49,987 nt of DNA from an uncultured Clostridia bacterium (GTDB taxonomy: Bacteria > Bacillota > Clostridia > Christensenellales > HGM11417), in assembly GCA_944332455.1 (NCBI GenBank), contig CALVJY010000003.1, positions 1 through 49,987 of the forward strand, given 5' to 3'. The notes under the pieces are model-generated. The model was not told where the DNA came from. It ran no database searches and was given only the letters and a program-made list of their open reading frames with translations. This document shows, piece after piece, positions 44,029 through 49,987 of this stretch (positions are counted from its first letter, which is position 1; each line of letters begins with the position of its first letter). The translations under genes and the position numbers were made by a program.

Positions 44029-45309
44029 TCAGGCTCTGTCCTTGCGGACCCGGACGGCGTTGGCGTGCGCGGTCAGTCCCTCGCTTTCGGCCAGGCGCTC
44101 GATGTAGGGCGCGGCCTCCTTCAGGGCCTCCCGGCTGTAAAAGATGTACTGGGTCTTTTTGAGGAAGCTGTCCACCGAAAGCGGGGAGAAAAAGCGGGCG
44201 GTCCCACCCGTGGGCAGCACGTGGTTGGGTCCGGCAAAATAGTCTCCCAGCGGCTCCGGCGAATACTGTCCCAAAAAGACCGAGCCCGCGTTTTCCACCC
44301 CGTCCAGCAGGTCCAGCGGGTGCTCAGTCATCAACTCGAGATGCTCGGGGGCGATGTAGTTGCAAAGTTCCAGCATCTTCTGCTCGTGCGGGCAGAGAAT
44401 GATGCCGCCGTAGTTTTGCAACGATTCCCGGATGATGTCGGCCCGGGAAAGGCCGGCGATCTGCCGTTCGATCTCCTTTGCCGTGCGCTCGGCCACGCCC
44501 GCATCGGTAGTCAGCAAAATGGCGGAGGCCTGGCGGTCGTGTTCGGCCTGGGACATCAGGTCGGCCGCGATAAAGGCGGGATCGGCGGTCCGGTCGGCCA
44601 GGATGAGGATCTCGGAGGGGCCGGCCACCATGTCGATGTCGCAGACCCCGAAGATGAGGCGTTTGGCCGTGGCGACATAGAGGTTTCCCGGCCCCACGAT
44701 CTTGTCCACCCGGCGGACGCTCTCCGTCCCGTAGGCCAGCGCGCCCACGGCCTGGGCGCCCCCCATCAGCAGGATCTCGTCCACGCCGCACAGGCAGGCG
44801 GCCGCCAGAATTTCATCCTTTGCCCCTCCGGGCGGGGTGACCATGATCAGCTCGGAGACGCCCGCAAGCTTTGCGGGAATGGCGTTCATCAGCACGCTGG
44901 AGGGATAGGCCGCCGTGCCGCCCGGCACGTAGATGCCCACCCGGTCCAGGCCGCGGACCTTCTGCCCCAGCAGGCAGACGCCGTCCTTTAATTCGTAGCC
45001 CTCTTTCAGCTGGGCGCGGTGAAAGGCGGCGACGTTCTCCCTCGCCCTCTTCAGCGCCTCCAGAAAATCGGGATCCACCCGCTCGCAGGCGGCCTGCATG
45101 GCCTCCCGATCCAATCGGACCAGCTGATCGGTGCCGTCAAATTTCAGCATGTATTCCCGCAGCGCCTCGTCGCCCCGGGCGGCGATGTCCGACAGGATCC
45201 CCCGCACCACGGCCTCCACTTCGCTGCCGGCCTGCCGGGCCCGCTCCTTCAGCCGGTCCAGAAACTCATATTCTCTTTTCCCGTCGGCCGCGACCACATT
45301 CATCTGCAT
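44029..45309 (-). CDS. hisD: Histidinol dehydrogenase HisD
   Basis: Last two oxidations of the pathway, histidinol to histidine with NAD. The 426-residue product shows GIYVPGGTAAYPSSVLMN near 117-134, MGGAQAVGALAYGTE, KIVGPGNLYVATAKR, the zinc-site segment MSQAEHDRQASAIL with the catalytic Glu-His, and the C-terminal NHVLPTGGTARF. The ATG at 45309 was chosen because AGGAG lies eight bases upstream; another ATG two codons later is possible. It follows hisG after 105 bases, which include an AT-rich element. Confidence 0.97.
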   Translation of the reverse strand: MQMNVVAADGKREYEFLDRLKERARQAGSEVEAVVRGILSDIAARGDEALREYMLKFDGTDQLVRLDREAMQAACERVDPDFLEALKRARENVAAFHRAQLKEGYELKDGVCLLGQKVRGLDRVGIYVPGGTAAYPSSVLMNAIPAKLAGVSELIMVTPPGGAKDEILAAACLCGVDEILLMGGAQAVGALAYGTESVRRVDKIVGPGNLYVATAKRLIFGVCDIDMVAGPSEILILADRTADPAFIAADLMSQAEHDRQASAILLTTDAGVAERTAKEIERQIAGLSRADIIRESLQNYGGIILCPHEQKMLELCNYIAPEHLELMTEHPLDLLDGVENAGSVFLGQYSPEPLGDYFAGPNHVLPTGGTARFFSPLSVDSFLKKTQYIFYSREALKEAAPYIERLAESEGLTAHANAVRVRKDRA

Positions 45310-45362
45310 TTCTCGCTCTCCTAAGCTTCCCGCGAAAGACTTCTTCACAGTTTTATCGTATC

Positions 45363-45381
45363 AAAATGTTCAATAATTTTT
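45363..45381 (-). repeat. AT-rich interspersed element, copy 9
   Basis: On the minus strand it reads AAAAATTATTGAACATTTT, lacking two or three bases of the central T-run, between hisG and hisD. Confidence 0.55.
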
Positions 45382-45414
45382 ATTTATAAAAATTTTGCAG
45401 TATTTTTTCTCTGC

Positions 45415-46044
45415 TCATGCCTTTTCCAGGCTCTTTGAGAGAAGGCCGGAAAAGGCCTCGATCTCCGCCCGCTTCAGTTTGTAGGAGGCGGGGTTGGCGA
45501 TCAGCCGGGCCGAGATGTCGGCCACGGTCTCGATGACTTCCAGGCCGTTTTCCCGCAATGTCGTGCCCGTCTCCACGATGTCCACGATGCCGTCGGCCAG
45601 CTTTAACAGCGGGGCAAGTTCCACCGAGCCCTCGATGCGGATGATGTCCACGTCCAGATTCTTCCGCTCGAAGAAGCGCTTGGCCACCCGGGGATACTTC
45701 GTGGCCACGGTCTTGGTCTCGTAGCCCTTGTAAAATTCGCTCCCCTTGAGGGCGGCCAGGGCGAAGCGACAGGCCCCGAACCCCAGATTCAGCACCTCGC
45801 AGACCCGGCGGTCGGCCTCCATCAGGGTATCTTTGCCCACCACGCCGAGGTCGGCCACACCGTACTCCACATAGGTCACCACGTCCGCCGCCTTGGCGAA
45901 CATGAATTCGGCCCCGGCGATCTCGGCGATCAGTTTCCGGCCCTTGTCCCGCAGGGGGGCGCAGTTCAGACCGGCCCGCTCCAACAGCTCCACCGTCTTT
46001 TGCTCCAGCCTGCCCTTGGTCAGGGCGATCCTCAGCTTTTTCAC
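45415..46044 (-). CDS. hisG: ATP phosphoribosyltransferase, short form HisG
   Basis: First, feedback-controlled step of histidine synthesis. At 209 residues it is the short form lacking the C-terminal regulatory ACT-like domain, which needs HisZ as partner; hisZ is directly upstream. Landmarks are RIALTKGRLEQKT near 4-16, GVADLGVVGKDTLME and the PRPP loop DIVETGTTLRENGLEV. The start is the GTG at 46044, which overlaps the hisZ stop by four bases and has GGAGG seven bases upstream; the longer frame is hisZ in another phase. Confidence 0.97.
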   Translation of the reverse strand: MKKLRIALTKGRLEQKTVELLERAGLNCAPLRDKGRKLIAEIAGAEFMFAKAADVVTYVEYGVADLGVVGKDTLMEADRRVCEVLNLGFGACRFALAALKGSEFYKGYETKTVATKYPRVAKRFFERKNLDVDIIRIEGSVELAPLLKLADGIVDIVETGTTLRENGLEVIETVADISARLIANPASYKLKRAEIEAFSGLLSKSLEKA

Positions 46045-47231
46045 AGCCTTTCCTCCCGCACCCCGTCCGGGCCCACTTCCACGATCGAGACCGCCCCCTT
46101 GGCTCTGGCATAGGCCAGAACTTCGGCCGGATCCTCCGAGAGGGCGAATTCGCAGCGCTCCCCCTTGCGGCTTTCGGCCCGGATCCACTCCAGCGCCCGG
46201 CCCTCGCAGCCGGGCTGACAGCGCACCAGGTGCAGCGGCTTGCTCTCGGACTTTCTGCCCCGGTCCTTCAGTCCCTTGCTGACGGCGTCCACGTTGACGC
46301 CGAAGCCGATGGCCGGGATGTTCAGGCCGTAATCCCCGTACAGGGTGTCGTAGCGGCCGCCCGAGAGCACTTCGGCGCCCAGGCCGCCCACAAAGCCCTT
46401 GAAGACCACCCCGGTGTAGTACTGGTAATCGTTGGCCACGGCCAGATCCAGCAGCACCTTGTCCCTAAGTCCCAGTCCCCCGACAAAGTCCGCAACGGCG
46501 GTCAGATAGTCGAACACCGGGGCGAACACCGGCTCCGGGAAGCTCTTTTTCCCGACCTCCAGCACCTCGGGCCCGCCGAACAGGCCGACCAGCTCGGCCA
46601 GGCGCTCCCCCTGCTTGGGCTGGTCCTTCATCAGACGGCGCAGCTCGGGACGGTTTTTCTGGGCCACGGCCGCCCGGACGGCTTCCTCCCGCTCCGGCGG
46701 CAGATCAAACTGCTTGAGCAGCAGATTGACAAAGTCCACGTGGCCGATCTCCAGCAGAAAATCGCGGCCGAACAGCTTCTGCAGGGTGGCCGCGCACAGA
46801 AAGACCGCTTCGGCGTCGGCCTGAAAAGTCCCCGATCCGATCAGCTCCACCCCGATCTGCATGATCTCGTCCGACTTCTTGTCATAGTGGATGTTGCGGC
46901 GGAAGACGGCCTGATTGTAGAACAGCCGCAGGGGCAGCTCGAGGTTCTGCAGCTTGGCCGCGAACAGCCGGGCGATGGGCTTGGTCGAATCCGGCCGCAG
47001 CACCATCAGACGGCCGCTGTTGTCGGTCAGGGTGTACAGTTCGTTCTGCGAGATCTCCCCGATCCCCTCGGCAAAGACGTCGAAAAATTCCAGACTGGGG
47101 GTCATGACCTCGGAATAGGCATAGTTCTGGTAGAGCTGGCGAAGCTCGTTTTCCACGCTCCTCCGCTGCCGGCACTCCTCGAACAGGCGGTCCCGGGTCC
47201 CCTCCGGCGTGATCCTGGCATACTGTCTCAT
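46041..47231 (-). CDS. hisZ: ATP phosphoribosyltransferase regulatory subunit HisZ
   Basis: Histidyl-tRNA-synthetase-like protein that binds histidine and activates short-form HisG in a hetero-octamer. The 396-residue product has class II motifs (TPSLEFFDVFAEG; LMVLRPDSTKPIARL; FYNQAVFRRN) and SGGRYDTLYGDYG, but lacks the anticodon-binding domain of a true HisS. Coupling to hisG by a 4-base overlap confirms the role. GAGG lies about six bases before the ATG. It is the first gene of the his operon, with a good promoter and a candidate operator in its leader. Confidence 0.95.
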   Translation of the reverse strand: MRQYARITPEGTRDRLFEECRQRRSVENELRQLYQNYAYSEVMTPSLEFFDVFAEGIGEISQNELYTLTDNSGRLMVLRPDSTKPIARLFAAKLQNLELPLRLFYNQAVFRRNIHYDKKSDEIMQIGVELIGSGTFQADAEAVFLCAATLQKLFGRDFLLEIGHVDFVNLLLKQFDLPPEREEAVRAAVAQKNRPELRRLMKDQPKQGERLAELVGLFGGPEVLEVGKKSFPEPVFAPVFDYLTAVADFVGGLGLRDKVLLDLAVANDYQYYTGVVFKGFVGGLGAEVLSGGRYDTLYGDYGLNIPAIGFGVNVDAVSKGLKDRGRKSESKPLHLVRCQPGCEGRALEWIRAESRKGERCEFALSEDPAEVLAYARAKGAVSIVEVGPDGVREERL

Positions 47232-47294
47232 GGCGATCCTCTTTCCCGATCCGAAATCCGGATCAGATTGCCGCGGGCCGGATCTGTGCCGGCC

Positions 47295-47321
47295 TCGCTA
47301 TACTTTAATAATTTAAAGCGA
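47295..47321 (-). promoter_or_regulatory. Candidate operator in the his operon leader
   Basis: CTTTAATAATTTAAAG (47303-47318) is an inverted repeat with 6-bp arms, enclosed by TCGCT (47295-47299) and AGCGA (47317-47321). It lies about 22-48 bases after the predicted transcription start, where a repressor could block elongation or initiation. No T-box or histidine-codon leader peptide is visible, so a protein repressor (a TrpR-family HisR/YerC is known in Firmicutes) is a plausible but unproven ligand. Confidence 0.5.
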
Positions 47322-47349
47322 TAATTGGGTAGCAAGATAAAGCATTCTT

Positions 47350-47379
47350 ATCATACCACAACGGACGAACTTCTGTCAA
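47350..47379 (-). promoter_or_regulatory. Sigma-A promoter of the his operon
   Basis: On the minus strand TTGACA (47374-47379) and TATGAT (47350-47355) are 18 bases apart. The leader to hisZ is about 110 bases and includes the inverted repeat described separately. Confidence 0.85.
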
Positions 47380-47496
47380 GCGGTTTGGGGGCTTTGAAAA
47401 AATTTCGCTCTTCCCGCTCTTCTCGCAGCCTCCGGTAAACTTGCCGGACCGCTGACGGCCGCTGCATGTTCTCGCTCCCCTCCCTCCCTCGGCCGG

Positions 47497-48357
47497 TCAG
47501 AAGCCCAGTTTGGTGAAGATCAGGGGATAGACAAAGGTGGCCAGCAGAAGCAGCACGGCATAGCGCAGGGCGGAAAAGAGGTTCCCGTCCGGAAACACGG
47601 CCTTGAACAGATAGTAGCATCCGCCCAGCGCGACCACCCCGACCGCCAGGCGGAGGATGCGCTTCCAGACCGGACCGTCCGTGGTAAATTTGACAAATTT
47701 GTCCTCGAGCAGGGTCCCCAGGGCAAAGCCCACAAAGCCGCCCACCGATTTGGCGGTATCCGGGGAGGCAAAAAAGAAGGAGAACAGCAGCACGCCGGCG
47801 CAGAGGAAGTACAGCAGATGCCGCCTGTCGTAGCACTTCAGGTAGACAAAGGTCCCCAAAAAGGCAAATCCGATGCCCAGCAAAGCGCCGGCCAGCACGT
47901 CGGAGGGGTAGTGCACGCCCAGATAGACCCTGGAGAGCATGACCAAAATCAAGACCACGGCCGACAGCAGGGTCAGCCACCATTTCCGGAACCAGATGCA
48001 GAGCGACCCCAGCAAGGTGGCGGTGACCTGCGCGTGGCCGCTGGGAAAGGACCAGGAATAGGGATAGCTCCCGCCCTCCACCGTGACGCCGGCCTCGGCC
48101 GAGGGATCGGTGACGATCCCGGGCTGTCCGATGGGGCGGGGACGGCGGATGATATCTTTCAGCACGTTGTTGATCGAAAAGCTGAGAAAGAGATTGAAGA
48201 TCACCCCTTCTCCCCTCTTTTTGTCCACGCACCAGTAAAAGACGCAGACCACGGCGATGGCAAAAATGCTGGAGCCCAGCAGGGTGATGGCCTGAAAGAC
48301 AAAATCCCAAAAGCCGTTTGCCATGCTCTGGATGGCGCGCATGATGTCCAGATCCAT
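47497..48357 (-). CDS. PAP2-family membrane phosphatase
   Basis: The 286-residue integral membrane protein carries the three PAP2 acid phosphatase motifs: KDIIRRPRP near 67-75, SFPSGHAQ near 103-110 and SRVYLGVHYPSD near 142-153, in the order and spacing of lipid phosphatases such as phosphatidylglycerol-phosphate or undecaprenyl-pyrophosphate phosphatases. About seven or eight hydrophobic spans are present; the C-terminal third has extra spans beyond the minimal fold. The true substrate cannot be deduced. GGAG lies about nine bases before the ATG. It is transcribed alone, divergently from the radical SAM gene. Confidence 0.9.
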   Translation of the reverse strand: MDLDIMRAIQSMANGFWDFVFQAITLLGSSIFAIAVVCVFYWCVDKKRGEGVIFNLFLSFSINNVLKDIIRRPRPIGQPGIVTDPSAEAGVTVEGGSYPYSWSFPSGHAQVTATLLGSLCIWFRKWWLTLLSAVVLILVMLSRVYLGVHYPSDVLAGALLGIGFAFLGTFVYLKCYDRRHLLYFLCAGVLLFSFFFASPDTAKSVGGFVGFALGTLLEDKFVKFTTDGPVWKRILRLAVGVVALGGCYYLFKAVFPDGNLFSALRYAVLLLLATFVYPLIFTKLGF

Positions 48358-48415
48358 TCAAAATTTCTCCCGCGCGATCTTCTTCTGTCGGCCGCCCGAG
48401 GGCGGCAACCCTTTT

Positions 48416-48444
48416 ATTATAGCAAAATATTCATTTTTGCCCAA
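48416..48444 (-). promoter_or_regulatory. Sigma-A promoter of the PAP2 gene
   Basis: On the minus strand TTGGGC (48439-48444) and TATAAT (48416-48421) are 17 bases apart. The leader has a compact hairpin GCCGCCC-GA-GGGCGGC (48391-48406). A TAAAAT at about 48474-48479 could be the -10 of the divergent radical SAM gene, with a poor GGGACA -35 at 17 bases. Confidence 0.75.
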
Positions 48445-48508
48445 TCGATTCGGGACATTTTCCGAAATTTGTGCTAAAATAGAGGGGTACAAACGGGAGG
48501 TGAACGCA

Positions 48509-49372
48509 TTGTCATCCGATTGCCGTCTCTGCCCCAGGGAATGCGGGGCCGACCGAAGCCGACATCCGGGACTCTGCGGGGCGACCGACCGGGTCAAGAT
48601 CGCCCGGGCCGCCCTGCACTTTTTCGAGGAGCCACCCATCAGCGGCACCCGGGGCTCGGGCACCGTCTTTTTCTGCGGCTGCGCCCTCCGATGCTGCTTC
48701 TGCCAGAATTTTGAGGTCAGCCGCGGACGGGTGGGCCGGGAGATCTCCGTCCGGGAGCTGGCCGGGATCTTCCGAAGGCTGGAGGAAGAGGGCGCGCACA
48801 ACATCAATCTGGTCAGCCCCACCCCTTACGTTCCCCAGATCCTGGAGGCGCTGGAGGTCTGCCGCCCCAAGATCCCCGTGGTCTACAACACCCACGGCTA
48901 CGAGAGTTTGGAGACTCTGGAACTGCTGCGGGGTAAAGTGGACATCTTTCTGCCCGATCTCAAATACCGGGATCCCTTTCTGTCCGAGCGCTATTCCGGG
49001 GCGGCGGACTACTTCGAGCGGGCCTCGGCGGCCATTTTGAAGATGTGCGGCATGGCGCCCCGGCGCTTTGACGAGGACGGCATGATGCAAAGCGGGGTCA
49101 TCGTCCGGCATCTGATGCTGCCCATGGCCGTCTACGACACGCTGGCCGTGCTGGACTGGCTGAAGGAGCACCTGCCCCCGGACGTCCCGGTCAGCCTGAT
49201 GGGACAGTACACCCCCTTCGGAGAGCTTTCGGCCTTCCCCGAGCTGACCCGGAAACTGACCCGGCGGGAGTACGCCCGGGGCAAGGCCCGCATGGAGGCC
49301 CTCGGACTGAAGGGGTTCTGCCAGGAACTCTCCTCCGCCGACGAGACCTTCATTCCGGACTGGGATTTCTGA
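48509..49372 (+). CDS. Radical SAM protein, PflX/pyruvate-formate-lyase-activase-like
   Basis: The 287-residue protein starts with a Cys-rich segment (CRLCPREC at 5-12, C23) and then has the radical SAM cluster motif C58-x3-C62-x2-C65 within FFCGCALRCCFCQN. This layout matches the PflX group (COG1313), relatives of glycyl-radical-enzyme activases whose substrate is generally unknown. No glycyl radical enzyme gene is in the window. The start chosen is TTG at 48509, eight bases after GGGAGG; an in-frame GTG two codons earlier directly abuts that site. The upstream open frame running back into the PAP2 gene is spurious. A strong terminator follows. Confidence 0.88.
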   Translation: MSSDCRLCPRECGADRSRHPGLCGATDRVKIARAALHFFEEPPISGTRGSGTVFFCGCALRCCFCQNFEVSRGRVGREISVRELAGIFRRLEEEGAHNINLVSPTPYVPQILEALEVCRPKIPVVYNTHGYESLETLELLRGKVDIFLPDLKYRDPFLSERYSGAADYFERASAAILKMCGMAPRRFDEDGMMQSGVIVRHLMLPMAVYDTLAVLDWLKEHLPPDVPVSLMGQYTPFGELSAFPELTRKLTRREYARGKARMEALGLKGFCQELSSADETFIPDWDF

Positions 49373-49406
49373 GAACTTCCCGGAGGAAAAAAGCTTCGGC
49401 CACATC

Positions 49407-49451
49407 AAAAAAGCGCGGCGTGTTCCGGATCAGGATGCGTCGCGCTTTTTT
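49407..49451. terminator. Bidirectional terminator between convergent genes
   Basis: AAAAAAGCGCGGCG (49407-49420) and CGTCGCGCTTTTTT (49438-49451) form a 14-bp stem with one G-U pair. It has T-runs for both strands and serves the radical SAM gene (plus) and the small membrane protein gene (minus). Confidence 0.9.
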
Positions 49452-49465
49452 CAAAAATCATTTTT
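49446..49465 (-). repeat. AT-rich interspersed element, copy 10
   Basis: On the minus strand it reads AAAAATGATTTTTGAAAAAA, overlapping the end of the bidirectional terminator. Confidence 0.4.
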
Positions 49466-49490
49466 CAAGCAAAATTAAGGACAAATCTTT

Positions 49491-49715
49491 TTAGTCCAGG
49501 TTGTCCTTTTTCCGATCCGGGTCGTCTTGCCGCTGATCCGGGTCGCTCTTCCGACCAGATCGGATCAGAAAGCGCACGAGAAAGATCAGCGAGATCAGGG
49601 CAAAGGGACTGACGAGGTACAGCAGGATCTGATTTTTCAGGATCAGCCCTAAAGGCAGCAGAACAAACGTCGCAAGCTGCGCAACCGCGTAGACGGCCAT
49701 CCAAACCTTTTTCAT
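49491..49715 (-). CDS. Small two-span membrane protein of unknown function
   Basis: The 74-residue product has two hydrophobic helices (about residues 5-26 and 30-52) followed by a very polar tail rich in Asp, Lys and Arg (SGRKSDPDQRQDDPDRKKD). GGAGGGGG lies about six bases before the ATG, and the gene ends just before a strong terminator, so it is likely real. I do not recognise a family. It could be a small accessory or stress protein of the membrane; nothing nearby helps. Confidence 0.7.
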   Translation of the reverse strand: MKKVWMAVYAVAQLATFVLLPLGLILKNQILLYLVSPFALISLIFLVRFLIRSGRKSDPDQRQDDPDRKKDNLD

Positions 49716-49825
49716 CTCTTCCCCCTCCGGACGGACTGACCGTCCGTTTTTCCGCCTGGATCATGCCCCGGACCGAAGTCCGGCGGGATCCCGCAAACCG
49801 CGATTTACGCTCTGTCCGAAAGATC

Positions 49826-49987
49826 TCAGTGTCCGACCTCGCCGTCCTCGGGCTGAGGCTCGGCCTGCGCTTCGGGCTGTTCGGCAGACCCTGCGTCCGC
49901 CTCCGGCGCGGCCGCCTCGCTCTCTTCGGGAGCGGCAGTCTCGGTGTTCTCGCTCGCAGCTGGCACGTCGGCCGGCGCGGCCTCCCC
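49826..49987 (-). CDS. 3' end of an acidic protein cut by the right window edge
   Basis: An open frame without a start runs from the window edge to a TGA at 49826. The 53 visible residues are rich in Ala, Glu and Pro (for example APEESEAAAPEADAGSAEQP) and end EDGEVGH. This is a disordered acidic C-terminal tail; the folded part and identity lie outside the window. Similar low-complexity tails occur on PlsY and, as a basic version, on GlgA in this genome. The coding call rests on frame, composition and strand agreement with neighbours. Confidence 0.6.
   Translation of the reverse strand, partial: GEAAPADVPAASENTETAAPEESEAAAPEADAGSAEQPEAQAEPQPEDGEVGH

Noticed and set aside
47232..47349. T-box or histidine leader peptide before hisZ
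   Set aside because: No GGTGG-type T-box word, no terminator and no run of histidine codons is visible in the short leader.

Overview
The window is a stretch of a high-GC (roughly 60% or more by eye) low-hyphen 'Clostridia-type' Firmicutes chromosome, most like an Oscillospirales/Ruminococcaceae-type anaerobe. That placement is inference. It rests on the glgC/glgD pair of ADP-glucose pyrophosphorylase subunits, RqcH, a phenylalanine T-box leader, a BirA-type operator in front of bioY, short-form HisG with HisZ, a GTP-type PEP carboxykinase, a DUF512 radical SAM protein beside der and plsY, and strong AAGGAGG ribosome binding sites. Nearly every gene is on the minus strand; only rqcH, pckA and one radical SAM gene are on the plus strand. 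No tRNA, rRNA, IS element, prophage or CRISPR array was seen.

Layout (transcription runs right to left for minus-strand genes). 0-3.5 kb: DUF512 radical SAM protein, der, plsY, translationally coupled. 4.0-5.6 kb: biotin transporter bioY under a BirA-like operator, and a degenerate cyclophilin lipoprotein. 5.8-14.3 kb: a proteostasis block tig, clpP, clpX, lon, engB, with rqcH divergent from tig. 14.4-26 kb: a ferritin-like protein, then a glycogen operon glgB-glgC-glgD-glgA-glgP-GH13 amylase from one good promoter. 26.3-29.5 kb: a metallophosphoesterase and two proteins of unknown function, one with a sigma-E-like promoter. 29.8-33.5 kb: pheST behind a T-box riboswitch. 33.6-35.5 kb: pckA. 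36-47.2 kb: a complete histidine pathway, hisZ-G-D-C-B-H-A-F-I-(orf)-E, with glmS downstream. 47.5-50 kb: a PAP2 phosphatase, a PflX-like radical SAM protein, a small membrane protein, and the acidic tail of a gene cut by the right edge.

How the parts work together: glgC/D supply ADP-glucose, glgA and glgB build and branch glycogen, and glgP and the amylase break it down. pckA sits at the PEP/oxaloacetate node. HisZ activates HisG, and the remaining enzymes take PRPP and ATP to histidine. RqcH tags stalled nascent chains that ClpXP, encoded alongside, can degrade.

I see no convincing new defence or biosynthetic system. What is unusual is the intergenic DNA. Many gaps hold decayed tandem repeats of about 20-72 bp, sometimes starting inside the 3' end of the upstream gene. 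In addition, an AT-rich element (core near AAATTATTTTTGAAC) occurs about ten times in non-coding gaps, in both orientations. The his operon is split into tightly coupled blocks by such gaps.
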